From: Branchipolynoe longqiensis
Lineage: Eukaryota; Annelida; Polychaeta; Phyllodocida; Polynoidae
Direction: 5' to 3'
NCBI GenBank assembly: GCA_030323885.1
Contig: CM059192.1
Span: 67,162,977-67,226,976 of the forward strand
Length of the DNA stretch: 64,000 nucleotides
Program-made: the position numbers and the translations under genes
The notes under the pieces: model-generated
Database searches by the model: none
Told to the model about the DNA's origin: nothing
What the model saw: only the letters and a program-made list of their open reading frames with translations
Shown here: piece after piece, positions 30,236-41,300 of the stretch
How the letters are laid out: each line of letters starts with the position of its first letter
Numbering within the stretch: the first letter of the stretch is position 1

Positions 30236-30980
30236 TGAAGCTCCGATTGGAAGTTTATTGATGGACACCAGCGAATGATGCAACGACGGGTTCCTTTAGT
30301 TTGAGTATCTACTGTGACGGTGGGCGTGCAGTAGCTAGTTGTATTTATTATTGAATGGCTACTCAAAGACTGACCTAATATATAACAATCATAATTCAGT
30401 GGAATTATCACAGTTTTGTCGCGAAATCGCGATGGTCACGCATTCAATTTATTAATTTATTACATATTTCGTTTTTATATACAGATCGCATTTTGAAAGG
30501 ATTACATTTATAAAATCAAAAAAGTGTAGATACTATCATAACAAACCTCCCTTCCTGATATGACCTTAGATGTTGCTAGGACAAACAAACAAATAAGCAC
30601 AGCAAGCCTTTGTACAAATGTATTCACAGACGCAGTTTGCAGTTATTACACCGACAAGTAACATAACCATTGTGTTTTTGTTTTTGTTTTGTTGTTGTTT
30701 TTGGTGGGTTTTTTTTGGGTGGGGGCGGGTTAATAATATACTAAGTCAAATACCAATCGCGTGATCGTGGGAGCAGACGGATTTTGTATTAGAACGCGCT
30801 GGTTCCCGCCATCGGACAAAAGCAGACGACGGAGTTGATGAAGGAAGTCTGGAAACCAGCGGAAGAAAAACTGATCCACACTCTCCACACTCTCCGGTCC
30901 ATATTTGGATAGTATATACGGACTAGGTAGTGTTGAACCTATACAAAGGCTACACCTGGAGAGTTATGTGGGGACATGAT
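30236..30980. other. Intron 1, mostly unique; SINE-A tail at 30548-30597
   Basis: The 50-bp SINE-A tail 'cctgatatgaccttagatg' ends in AAACAAACAAAT. No exon recognised. Confidence 0.6.
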
Positions 30981-30984
30981 TTGG

Positions 30985-31318
30985 TTGGTTGATTGTTGGA
31001 ATGTTGTGTCCTGGCAACATTTAAGGTCATATCAAGACGTGTACCGACTTGTGACAGTGCACACTCATGGTGACTTTACAGTGCTGCCCCACTGGGAGAC
31101 CATGCCACCAGCACCATGACCTGATATCCCACTCAGTCACATTATCCTGACACAGAACCAACCAGTTATTGCCCTATCCTAATAATGCTGAGCGTCTGGC
31201 TAGGAAGCGACAAGTATCAATTGTTAAGTCCATGGTTTGACTCGAGCAGCGTTCAAACTCAATGTATCAAAAAGTGAGATGGACGCTCAACTCATTCGGC
31301 CATCCCGTCTGGTCTGTG
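30985..31318 (-). mobile_element. SINE-A, full length, minus strand
   Basis: Inverted tail 'caacatttaaggtcatatc' at the left; head complement 'caactcattcggccatccc' at the right (variant head). Confidence 0.9.
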
Positions 31319-31639
31319 GGAAAATGAGGACACAAAATGAGGTGGCATTACAAAATACACCACCAGTTATTCTCCCAGGGATATCATATACTGCCAAGAA
31401 ACATATCCATGTTATCTTCCCTTTTTTTAAAGTAGTTATTTTATTAACATTATTACCATTATCTGATTAACATTATTTGATTATTTAAAGTACTTATTTG
31501 TTATAACCAATTAAAATACTTTTTCCGGAATTGTGTCCGAAGAAGGAATATGTTGCATGAAGTTACATTGAATTAAACAAAGCTGTAAACAATTAGACTT
31601 TCTTAGTGACACTTGCTTAATGAGATAACATACATTTTC

Positions 31640-32240
31640 CTTGGAGCAGGCACAGTCAGCTGCTCTTCAATACATTAGTTCCTGCCGCTGCTGTCAGAGG
31701 GCAGGGTGGTGGTGAAAATCATCTATAGTCCTTTTCTACAGAGCAGGCACAGTGAGCTGCTGCTCACTGTCAGAGGGCAGGTTCGTGGTGGAAATCCTCT
31801 TTAATAAACCCTTTCCCATGCAGACCATACACAATAGAGAGCTTCTACCCATAATATTAGTTCTTGCCACTGCCGTCAGGCGGAGGTTCGGTGGTGGAAA
31901 TCATATATTAACTTTGCTGGCAATTTATTCCCTAGTGAAACTTTAAAATTATGTTCTGTAAATTGTATATCAAGTTGAGTTCTTTGTAAAAGGTTGGTGA
32001 ACAATTAGGGGCGGGGGCCCGGCCACCTACATACAGGATGTGCCAACATATGGGGCGGGTTTATGTCCAGGGGGAGGCGGTGGAAAGCATCTATTAACTC
32101 TGCTGGCAATTTTATATCCAGTGAACTTTGCAAGTTCTATTTAGCAAATTATGTTTCAAGTTGAGTTTGTTTGGGGAAAGAGTTGGTGAAAAAGTAGTAG
32201 CGTGGGCCCAGTCACCTACATACTGGAGGGGAGGGGGGGG
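31640..32240 (+). repeat. Tandem duplication, about 190-bp unit
   Basis: 'ggtggaaatcatatattaac' ... 'aaggttggtgaacaattagg' ... 'cacctacatacagga' recurs about 190 bp later with 80-90% identity. Two shorter partial units precede at 31640-31800. Confidence 0.75.
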
Positions 32241-32249
32241 CAACACATC

Positions 32250-32399
32250 CGGTTGGTTCGTGTCCAAGTGAAGAACTGCCACAATGTCCCAGTACGCTTC
32301 ACCTATCTTATTGGACAGTCGCCAAGCACCAGCCTCCTTGTTTATCATATCTGCGACTTTTTCCCAGGTTGTACAATTGTTAAAAGCATCAAATAACAA
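32250..32399 (-). pseudogene. Possible coding fragment (SANT/Myb-like?)
   Basis: On the minus strand, a stretch reading W-E-K-V-A-D-M-I-N-K-E-A-G then Y-W-D-I-V-A-V-L-H looks like ordered protein rather than repeat translation. The W-E-K-V-A-D-x-I-N pattern resembles Myb/SANT-like domains of some transposon ORFs. No splice borders, and the frame soon runs into proline codons. Tentative; it could be chance. Confidence 0.2.
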
Positions 32400-32439
32400 A
32401 ACCTGTTTATTTAGCTTACTGTTTTTGTGGTTATTTTTT

Positions 32440-32570
32440 TGTTATGTGGTAGCAATATTTAAGGTCATATCAAGTCAAGCACCAACTTGATGATGATGAT
32501 ACTGGGAGGCCCGTCCTGATATGACCTTAGATGTTGCTAGAACGTAAAACAACAACAAACAAACATACTG
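32440..32570. mobile_element. Two SINE-A tails, head to head
   Basis: Minus-type tail ('atatttaaggtcatatc') then plus-type tail ('cctgatatgaccttagatg' ... 'aacaacaaacaaaca'), with (GAT)4 between them. Confidence 0.7.
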
Positions 32571-32855
32571 GGAGGTTTGTAACCTTTTCGGTTACCGGAC
32601 GCAAATACTGCAACATTAGGTACTGGCACCGCTACATCCACCCAGTGGTGAAAAAAACTGGAGACTTTCATGGAGGACATCAAGGCAGCGAAAGATGGCG
32701 ACTTTCGTGGAGTACATGATGGCGACTTGAGTCCGGGCGCCGAAGAGGCTGAGAGGCGGGAAGAGAAAGCGGGGTTTCCAGTGAAGAGGAGAGTGCAGCA
32801 GTGAAAGGATGGAACCCACCCAAGCAAAAACTCTCCCTTGGTCAACTTTTGACTG
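32571..32855. other. No gene seen
   Basis: Contains AAGATGGCGACTTTCGTGGA and a related GATGGCGACTTGAG, a local duplication near 32693-32730. No exon supported. Confidence 0.4.
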
Positions 32856-32857
32856 CA

Positions 32858-33060
32858 CACTTTATAGTGCTGCCTTACTGGAATACCTCATTGCAGCACA
32901 GTGGCATGCTATCTTAGCCACTCACATTAACCTCACACTGAGCCAACTAGTCATTGTCCTAACCTAGAAATGCTGGATCTCAGCCATGGTGGCAGCAAGT
33001 TTTAATTGAGTAAATTATTGACAGCTCGGGATTGACCTCCCGACCTACCGACCTCTATCT
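32858..33060 (-). mobile_element. SINE-A fragment, diverged
   Basis: 'actttatagtgctgcc', 'ccactcacattaacctcac', 'gattgacctcccgacc' follow SINE-A order on the minus strand. Confidence 0.6.
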
Positions 33061-33098
33061 ACTTCATTCTGATTGGTTGATCCACGCTGACTGTTCAG

Positions 33099-33221
33099 GT
33101 AGATCCACAAAGAGGCCGATGTCATCATGCCAAAGACGCTTTGGGTCAGAGGCTATTGAGCCTCGTCCTGAAGAGAGTTACACATACTGACATGATGACA
33201 TCGGCCTCTTTGTGGATCTAC
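33099..33221. mobile_element. Short palindromic element, 123 bp
   Basis: Arms GTAGATCCACAAAGAGGCCG and its exact inverse at 33202-33221, extending to about 30 bp each (through ATGTCATCATG), around a core of about 60 bp. Confidence 0.8.
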
Positions 33222-33409
33222 AAAGTGGACCCCTGATAATGGACAGTGCGCTTAGTGTCGGCCTTTCACGGTCCATTGATTAGCCAGCCAGCAACAGACG
33301 TGGCAGCGTGTAGCCGTCGGTGTGTAGCCAGCCGTCCGCGATTGGTCAATCGGTAGGTCACGTGGCTGCGGACAGGGGGCCGCTGTGGCGTGCTCAGCCG
33401 TGACCCATG

Positions 33410-33855
33410 CTCAGCCGTGTCGTGAGACTCAAACTCAAGGCATTGTCAATGGTCATGAGCAATCTTCATACAGAAAATACAGAAAAAGTGAAATATCTCT
33501 AAAACCACACCACCTACTAACAAATTGCTTGGTACACATATAGAAAACATCTTTACCAAAAAGATTATATTAAATTTATAAGGTTAAGGTTCTTGATTTC
33601 TATTAATTTTGATTAAAACTAATGTTTTGCACTGCGCGTACCGTCAAACTCAAGGCATTGTCAATGGTGGTGAGCAATCTTCATACAGAAAATCCAGGAA
33701 AAGTGAAATATCTCTAAAACCACACCACCTAGAAACAAATCGCTTGGTACACATATAGAAAACATCTTTACCAAAAACATTATATTAAATTTATAAGGTT
33801 AGTGACTCACAACCATTGACAATGCCTTGAGTTTGAGTCTATGCGCACGGCTGAA
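33410..33855 (-). mobile_element. R2 element, two internal units
   Basis: Two copies (about 230 bp apart) of the core that repeats three times at 50741-51527, here on the opposite strand. Ends 'cagccgtg...gactcaaactcaaggc' and 'gccttgagtttgagtc...cacggctg' are inverse. Confidence 0.75.
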
Positions 33856-34198
33856 ACTGACAGTGAGCTGAAACCGCCACACCGGAGCCAACTTGGTCAG
33901 ATCCAGGTCACGCAGTGAATGCGGGGCAGCCGGAAGTACTACTAGACAATGTGAGTTTGTAATGGATGGTGATATAGAAGAGCTGTCGTGTGCTGGTCGT
34001 GTGTGAGGTGAGCCAAGGGAAATTAATGTTGCCATGGAGAGGTGATTAACCTGCATGTATAATAGTACTAATACAGCAGTACCTGTCTTCAGAGAATCCC
34101 TTGATCGGAGAACCCCTGCCATGTGTAGACTATTTTTCAATGTATAAACTGGTTGTATTTTTTAAAGTTATACTTTTACTGATTTGACTGTCCCATCA
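33856..34198. other. No gene seen
   Basis: Unique sequence. The open frame at 33799-34140 (minus) overlaps the R2 end and is rejected. Confidence 0.4.
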
Positions 34199-34375
34199 AT
34201 GGGCGTATTCGACTGAGCCTCTATGTTCGCATATCAAAATATTTCTTTACAAATTCCTATTCGACTGGGACCGGAAGTGGGTTTCTGTACATATGAATCA
34301 AATGTGTCTTGTGGCTCCATCCGCTCCATCCATAAAATCTTGCGGATAGAAAGGGTCCCAGTCGAATGCCTCCAA
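34199..34375. mobile_element. Possible short inverted-repeat element
   Basis: 'gggcgtattcgactg' and, near 34357, 'cagtcgaatgcctcc' are roughly inverse; an inner 'attcgactgggacc' pairs with 'gggtcccagtcgaat'. Weak. Confidence 0.35.
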
Positions 34376-34619
34376 TGACAGGACACTTGTAATTCGCAAC
34401 ACGACATGGGACTACATAGCATTGGCATTTTATTTTGTCAATGAGAACCAGTAGAATGCAGTTGAAGTGAGTGTGGTGATCAGCTATCGAAAGGTCATGG
34501 GTTCAAGTCTGAAGATGCAGGCACTCAACCCTACTGATATAACTTATAAGAGCCATTTGAGTGTAGGGATGGGTGATCGGTGAAGACTGTCCATTTCGGA
34601 GCGACTTTGACGTGCAGGT

Positions 34620-35010
34620 GTGGTGCAGGTTGGGGTGGGGGTGGGGGTGGTGGGGGTCGTCGTGAGGTTGCTGGTTGCTGGGGGTTGGTAGTGAAGCGAC
34701 CTTGAGATGGAGGTGGGTGATGGGGTGGAGGTGGGGTGGGGGTGGGGGAGGAGGTACTGGGGGCTGTCCAATTGGGGGTGACTTTAAGATGGAGGTGTGT
34801 GATGGGGTGGAGGTGGGGGTGGGGGAGGTACTGGGGGCTGTCCAATTGGGGGGTGACTTTAAGATGGAGGTGGGTGATGGGGTGGAGGTGGGGTGGGGGT
34901 GGGGGAGGAGGTACTGGAGGCTGTCCAATTGGGGGTGACTTTAAGATGGAGGGGGGTGATGGGGTGGAGGTGGGATGGGGTGGTGGGGTGGGGGCAGATG
35001 TAGCCCTGAC
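34620..35010 (+). repeat. G-rich minisatellite, about 82-bp unit, 4 copies
   Basis: The unit contains 'gtgactttaagatggaggtg', 'gatggggtggaggtgg' and 'tactgggggctgtccaatt'. Open frames on both strands are repeat translation. Confidence 0.9.
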
Positions 35011-35724
35011 CGACTGGGCACCTAGCCTGACCACTTCCTGCAGTATGAGCTCCTCCAGTAGGCATGTGCCAGCCAATCAATTTGTTATAGTTAAATATAG
35101 GCGAAGCAGCATCACTAAAAGAACTGGTAACCAACTCCATGTTAGTTGAACTGGTGAATTATGTTCTCTTTTATTTAATTAATAAATCTTAGTTTCTATT
35201 ATAATAATATTAATGAGGAGATCTTAATAATTTATTCGTTTTCCAATATAGTTTCCAAGTAGGGTGTATGCGGTGCTTGAGGCTAAGTGTTTAACTGTTT
35301 AATTATGGACACAATCTAACATAATATTAATAATAATCATTTAAAGCAATTGATTCCAACTCATTTTTCAAATACAAGTTAATGTCGTGATGTATTGATC
35401 TTGTGTGTTATATAATTGTTACTCTATGTCATGTTTACTGTCATTGTACTTTTGGATGCTTTTCAATCCTGTTCCTGTAATGCTGTGATTTTGATATGTC
35501 AATTTTGCACAGGGCTGACAGGTATATATATATTATGTTGGTCACGGCTTAGCTGTAATCACCGTTAATGTTATATTTAATGACATTTTGTGAGTCCCCC
35601 ATTTTTGAGATTGGGGACAGACAGGACTTTCACAAGTACACAGTGTCCAGTGTTCGTAGAGTAGATTATTACTAGTAGACATTGCGTTAACCTCACACGA
35701 CCTGAATCCTCATGGCATTAAGCG
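35011..35724. other. Intron 1, unique AT-rich sequence
   Basis: No repeat family or exon recognised. Confidence 0.5.
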
Positions 35725-36025
35725 TGCATTCCTTACACGCGGTATGCGGTATGCGAATGCAAATGTGGCAAAAAATCGAAAAGCATCTAAATCAATGGGG
35801 GTGATTCCTTACACGCGGCAAGCGAATACTGAATCGGTCCATGTAGCGATCGGTGCGGCATGCGAATGCGAATGCTGCGGCGTTTGCCATAGAGAACAGT
35901 GGTGAGGAAACCTGACACTGTGGGTGGGTGTGGGTGTGGGTGTGGGTGAAAGGACTCATCCCATAATTTTGCCGCATACCGCATGCCGCATGCCGCATAC
36001 CGCGTGAAAGGAATCCTAGCTTTAA
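35725..36025. mobile_element. Second copy of the GCGGTATGCGG MITE
   Basis: Left 'cattccttacacgcggtat', right 'gcataccgcgtgaaaggaat'; TTAA near both ends. Shares 'ggcaaaaaatcgaaa' and 'tgtagcgatcggtgcggca' with 1070-1651, but the middle is deleted. Confidence 0.7.
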
Positions 36026-36063
36026 ACTCTCAAACTTCACTGACACAGCTATCGCATTGTTCT

Positions 36064-36283
36064 TTAAAGTTGCATAGTCCGATGGTTTTGAGTTTCTATC
36101 ATTTTCTGAGATAAATATATTGCCTTGATCGTTATAATGTACCGTACACTGACTTGAAGGAACCTGGCTTTAAAATGGATAAGTTTGGAGGTATTTGAAG
36201 TGTAAGCATTCAAAATAGATTTGTGCAAGTATCCCAAAACTCTGATACGTAGGCTTCTTTCTGCAGTGACAAGTTCTATGCAA
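36064..36283 (-). mobile_element. MITE-A, truncated
   Basis: Starts at TTAA with AGTTGCATAGTCCGATGG, then the inverse of the MITE-A right half; it breaks after 'gcagtgacaagttctatgc'. Confidence 0.75.
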
Positions 36284-36583
36284 TGCACCCCACCAGTTCA
36301 GCTAGTGACATCTATCAGCAGAATCTGGAACCACTCTATTCAGGCACTTTGACCATGCACAGCATCACAGTGCGCAAACAACCGATATAAAACATTATTT
36401 TTCTTATATTTTATGTAAGCACAGCACAACTCTTGAAGGGAAATTTGAATGTTTGAAATACCAACATTTGAGTAAGTCTTTTCCTGGGAAGAAATAAATA
36501 TGTGCCAGTTGAGCTGAGAATAGAACTCGAAAGTCACCCAACTTTCAATGCTCGGCCATGCTAATCAGTAAATGGCCCCCATA

Positions 36584-36692
36584 TAAATTTAATAGAATCT
36601 GTTTGGTAAATATGTTATCTGTTTGTGTGCCAAGCGGTTTGTTTCTATGTTGCGCAATTTTAGAAATATTTCCCTTTTTCTGTATGAAGAAT
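36584..36692 (+). mobile_element. R2 core fragment, diverged
   Basis: 'ataaatttaatagaatctg', 'gtgccaagcggtttgtttct' and 'tttctgtatgaaga' align in order with the R2 core at 50741-51527. Confidence 0.6.
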
Positions 36693-36823
36693 TTGGGTTA
36701 TTTTAGGTTGTCATATTGGTGTCTGGCTTTCAAAACAAATGTATTCTGATAAAGCACTTTAATCTATTTAATTTAACATGTGGATGGACTTAATATGTCA
36801 AGTAGAAGCAGAGTTAGGATATG

Positions 36824-37300
36824 TAAAGGGGCTGTCACATTAGGTTTTTTTGCGGGAGCGTATGGTGGCGTAAGCGCGTTACGTCATATACGTCGGCATA
36901 CGCCGTATACGCTACTCATACGCTACGCATACGCTACTCATACGCTACTCATACGCCGCCAGATGCCGCCAGATGCCGGCGTATGTGAAGCGTATGTGAA
37001 GCGTATGAGGCATACGCCGCCATACGCTTTCATAAATCCGTCCGTCCAATTTTTTTTGTGCATGCTCAAAAAAACTCGACCTATGAGGGCGTATGGCCCA
37101 TACTGTCAAAAAATGTCACAGCACGCTCCCATACGCTCCTCATACGCTCCTCGTACGCTCCTCGTACGCTCCTCGTAGGTTCCACATACGCTCAAAACCA
37201 CCCGAAAGGTCACCAAATGTCATCATAGGCCGGCACGTGCAGGACCTACGTAGGTTTTCAATACGCTCCCGCCATACGCCGTAATGTGACAGGGCCTTTA
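36824..37300. mobile_element. MITE rich in CATACGC/GCGTATG
   Basis: Ends TAAAGGGGCTGTCACATTA and TAATGTGACAGGGCCTTTA are inverse, with inner inverse blocks GGGAGCGTATGG / CGCTCCCGCCATACG. The interior is made of roughly 10-bp CATACGCTAC-type repeats on both strands. The CTGTCACATTA terminus is shared with 45378-45949. Confidence 0.75.
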
Positions 37301-37382
37301 GAAAGTCCTCCCTTTACACACAGGATCTGGCCCCAGTGCTGCCAACTACGGCGGTTAAACCACGGGAAAATTAGCGGGCAGG

Positions 37383-37523
37383 GTCTATTGATTCAGTATT
37401 CCCTTCTATGTGGTGACAAATCTTTAACAAGTGCACCAGTATCTAAATTAGATAGGTTGAATCAAATCAAGATCATTGCTTTGGTTTTGAAAATTTGATG
37501 TTTTCATCAGACTGCAACTTCAA
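37383..37523 (-). mobile_element. MITE-A left-half fragment
   Basis: 'gtgcaccagtatctaaatta', 'ggttttgaaaatttgatg', 'catcagactgcaactt' are MITE-A left-end sequences, inverted. Confidence 0.7.
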
Positions 37524-37946
37524 GAAAACGGATAAAAGACATCCTAAATTTAGACAACACATGAAAATAAAAATTCCTAAATTTAAACAATACCTGGTCC
37601 AGCTGAACTAATGCCCCGATTAATAATTTATACATTAAAACTAAAAGGAGAATCGCTTAAGATGTTTGTTTGTTGTTGTTTTACGTCCTAGCAACACCTA
37701 AGGTCATATCAGGACAAGCTTAAAATGAGAAAATGCATGAAAATTGAACTTTTCAAATTTAAGCTGCATATGGCAACAAAACTTTTTAAATGTTGACAAC
37801 GCATGAAAAGAGAATTTTACAAGTTTGTAAAGAAAAAATGCTTGAAGATTAAACTCATTAAATGTAGACCTGAAAATAAAACTTCCTAAATTTTGATACC
37901 TGCATTATTACAACACATTGAATTTTTAACAAATTAATTAGAGGCA
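37524..37946. other. AT-rich, SINE-A tail at 37668-37718
   Basis: Loose repeats of 'ctaaattt...acaacacatgaaaa' are seen at 37540-37890. The inverted SINE-A tail has 'caacacctaaggtcatatc'. Confidence 0.55.
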
Positions 37947-38358
37947 ATTCTGAGGCAATTTAATAGAACCTGTTACTGCAGAAGCCTATGGTGTCAGAGT
38001 TTTGGCGTGCTTGCCGAAATGAATTCAGCATATTTGCACTTCAAATATCTCCAAAGTTAGCCATTTAAAATTAAAGTTACTTCAAACTGGAGTTTGGTAG
38101 ATTAAAACGATCAACCTAATATTTCTATCTCAGAGGCAATTTAATAGAACCTGTTACTGCAGAAGCCTATGGTGTCAGAGTTTTGGCGTGCTTGCCGAAA
38201 TGAATTCAGCATGTTTGCACTTCAAATATCTCCAAAGTTAGCCATTTAAAATTAAAGTTACTTCAAACTGGAGTTCGGTAGATTAAAACGATCAACCTAA
38301 TATTTCTATCTCAGAAAATGATAGAAACTCAAAACAACTGGACTATGAAACTTTAATG
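37947..38358 (+). mobile_element. MITE-A right half, tandemly duplicated (181-bp period)
   Basis: 'gaggcaatttaatagaacc' occurs at 37952 and 38133, and the intervening 181 bp are nearly identical (a couple of substitutions), so the duplication is recent. The second copy ends in 'ggactatgaaactttaa'. Confidence 0.85.
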
Positions 38359-38383
38359 TTGTCTAAAATCGACTAGTTGAATT

Positions 38384-41300
38384 ACACACGAGTGAGATTC
38401 GGCTCCTGTAACTGTGTTACAAGTTGCTGTCTACACACGAGTGAGATTCGGCTCCTGTAACTGTGTTACAAGTTGCTGTCTACACACGAGTGAGATTCGG
38501 CTCCTGTAACTGTGCTGCAAGTTGCTGTCTACACATGAGTGAGATTCGGCTCCTGTAACTTTGCTGCAAGTTGCTCTCTACACACGAGTGAGATTCGGCT
38601 CCTGTAACTGTGCTGCAAGCTGCTGTCTACACACGAGTGAGATTCGGCTCCTGTAACTGTGTTACAAGTTGCTGTCTACACACGAGTGAGATTCTGCTCC
38701 TGTAACTGTGCTGCAAGTTGCTGTCTACACACGAGTGAGATTCGGCTCCTGTAACTGTGTTACAAGTTGCTGTCTACACATGAGTGAGATTCTGCTCCTG
38801 TAACTGTGCTGCAAGTTGCTGTCTACACACGAGTGAGATTCGGCTCCTGTAACTGTGTTACAAGTTGCTGTCTACACACGAGTGAGATTCTGCTCCTGTA
38901 ACTGTGTTACAAGTTGCTGTCTACACACGAGTGAGATTCGGCTCCTGTAACTGTGTTACAAGTTGCTGTCTACACACAAGTGAGATTCTGCTCCTGTAAC
39001 TGTGTTACAAGTTGCTGTCTACACATGAGTGAGATTCGGCTCCTGTAAGTTTGCTGCAAGTTGCTCTCTACAAAGGAGTGAGATTCGACTCCTGTAACTG
39101 TGCTGCAAGCTGCTGTCTACACACGAGTGAGATTCGGCTCCTGTAACTGTGTTACAAGTTGCTGTCTACACACAAGTGAGATTCGGCTCCTGTAACTGTG
39201 TTACAAGTTGCTGTCTACACACGAGTGAGATTCGGCTCCTGTAACTGTGCTGCAAGTTGCTGTCTACACACGAGTGAGATTCGGCTCCTGTAACTGTGTT
39301 ACAAGTTGCTGTCTACACACGAGTGAGATTCGGCTCCTGTAACTGTGTTACAAGTTGCTGTCTACACACGAGTGAGATTCTGCTCCTGTAACTGTGTTAC
39401 AAGTTGCTGTCTACACACGAGTGAGATTCGGCTCCTGTAATTGCTGCAAGTTGCTGTCTACAAGGAGTGAGATTCGGCTCCTGTAACTGTGCTGCAAGTT
39501 GCTGTCTACACACGAGTGAGATTCGGCTCCTGTAACTGTGTTACAAGTTGCTGTCTACACAGATGAGATTCGGCTCCTGTAATGCTCAGTTGTGGTGTCT
39601 GTGCTCAGTGTGTCACACGGTGAGTCGTCCTGTAACTGTGTTACAAGTTGCTGTCTACACACGAGTGAGATTCGGCTCCTGTAACTGTGCTACAAGTTGC
39701 TGTCTACACACGAGTGAGATTCGGCTCCTGTAACTGTGCTGCAAGTTGCTGTCTACACACGAGTGAGATTCAGCTCCTGTAACTGTGTTACAAGTTGCTG
39801 TCTACACACGAGTGAGATTCGGCTCCTGTAACTGTGCTACAAGTTGCTGTCTACACACGAGTGAGATTCGGCTCCTGTAACTGTGCTACAAGTTGCTGTC
39901 TACACACGAGTGAGATTCGGCTCCTGTAACTGTGCTGCAAGTTGCTGTCTACACACGAGTGAGATTCTGCTCCTGTAACTGTGCTACAAGTTGCTGTCTA
40001 CACACGAGTGAGATTCGGCTCCTGTAACTGTGCTACAAGTTGCTGTCTACACACGAGTGAGATTCAGCTCCTGTAACTGTGCTACAAGTTGCTGTCTACA
40101 CACGAGTGAGATTCGGCTCCTGTAACTGTGCTACAAGTTGCTGTCTACACACGAGTGAGATTCGGCTCCTGTAACTGTGCTGCAAGTTGCTGTCTACACA
40201 CGAGTGAGATTCTGCTCCTGTAACTGTGCTACAAGTTGCTGTCTACACACGAGTGAGATTCGGCTCCTGTAACTGTGCTACAAGTTGGGTGCTCTACACA
40301 CGAGTGAGATTCTGCTCCTGTAACTTGCTCAAGTTGCTGCTACCACGAGTGAGATTCGGCTCCTGTAACGTGTTGCAAGTTGCTGTCTACACACGAGTGA
40401 GATTCGCTCCTGTAACTGTGTTACAAGTTGCGTCTACACACGAGTGAGATTCGGCTCCTGTAATGTGCTGCAAGTTGCTGTCTACACACAGTGAGATTCG
40501 GCTCCTTAACTTGTGTACAAGTTGCTGTCTACACACGAGTGGATTCGGCTGTGTGTGTTGTTAGTGAGATTCGGCTCCTGTAACTGTGCTACAAGTTGCT
40601 GTCTACACACGAGTCAGATTCAGCTCCTGTAACTGTGCTACAAGTTGCTGTCTACACACGAGTGAGATTCGGATCCTGTAACTGTGCTACAAGTTGCTGT
40701 CTACACATGAGTGAGATTCGGCTCCTGTAACTGTGCTGCAAGCTGCTGTCTACACACGAGTGAGATTCTGCTCCTGTAACTGTGCTACAAGTTGCTGTCT
40801 ACACACGAGTGAGATTCGGCTCCTGTAACTGTGCTACAAGTTGCTGTCTACACACGAGTGAGATTCTGCTCCTGTAACTGTGCTGCAAGCTGCTGTCTAC
40901 ACACGAGTGAGATTCGGCTCCTGTAACTGTGATGCAAGTTGCTGTCTACACACGAGTGAGATTCGGATCCTGTAACTGTGATGCAAGTTGCTGTCTACAC
41001 ACGAGTGAGATTCGGCTCCTGTAACTGTGCTGCAAGTTGCTGTGTACACACGAGTGAGATTCAGCTCCTGTAACTGTGCTACAAGTTGCTGTCTATACAC
41101 GAGTGAGATTCGGCTCCTGTAACTGTGCTACAAGTTGCTGTCTACACACAAGTGAGATTCGGCTCCTGTAACTGTGCTACAAGTTGCTGTCTACACACGA
41201 GTGAGATTCGGCTCCTGTAACTGTGCTATAAGTTGCTCTCTACACACGAGTGAGATTCGGCTCCTGTAACTGTGATGCAAGTTGCTGTCTACACACGAGT

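Noticed and set aside
28525..30411. 628-codon minus-strand ORF rich in proline
   Set aside because: Translation of the G-rich minisatellite; unit length and indels keep the frame open by composition, not selection. No domain, start context or splice signals.
34503..35149. 137-181 codon ORFs on both strands
   Set aside because: 82-bp G-rich minisatellite; no motifs.
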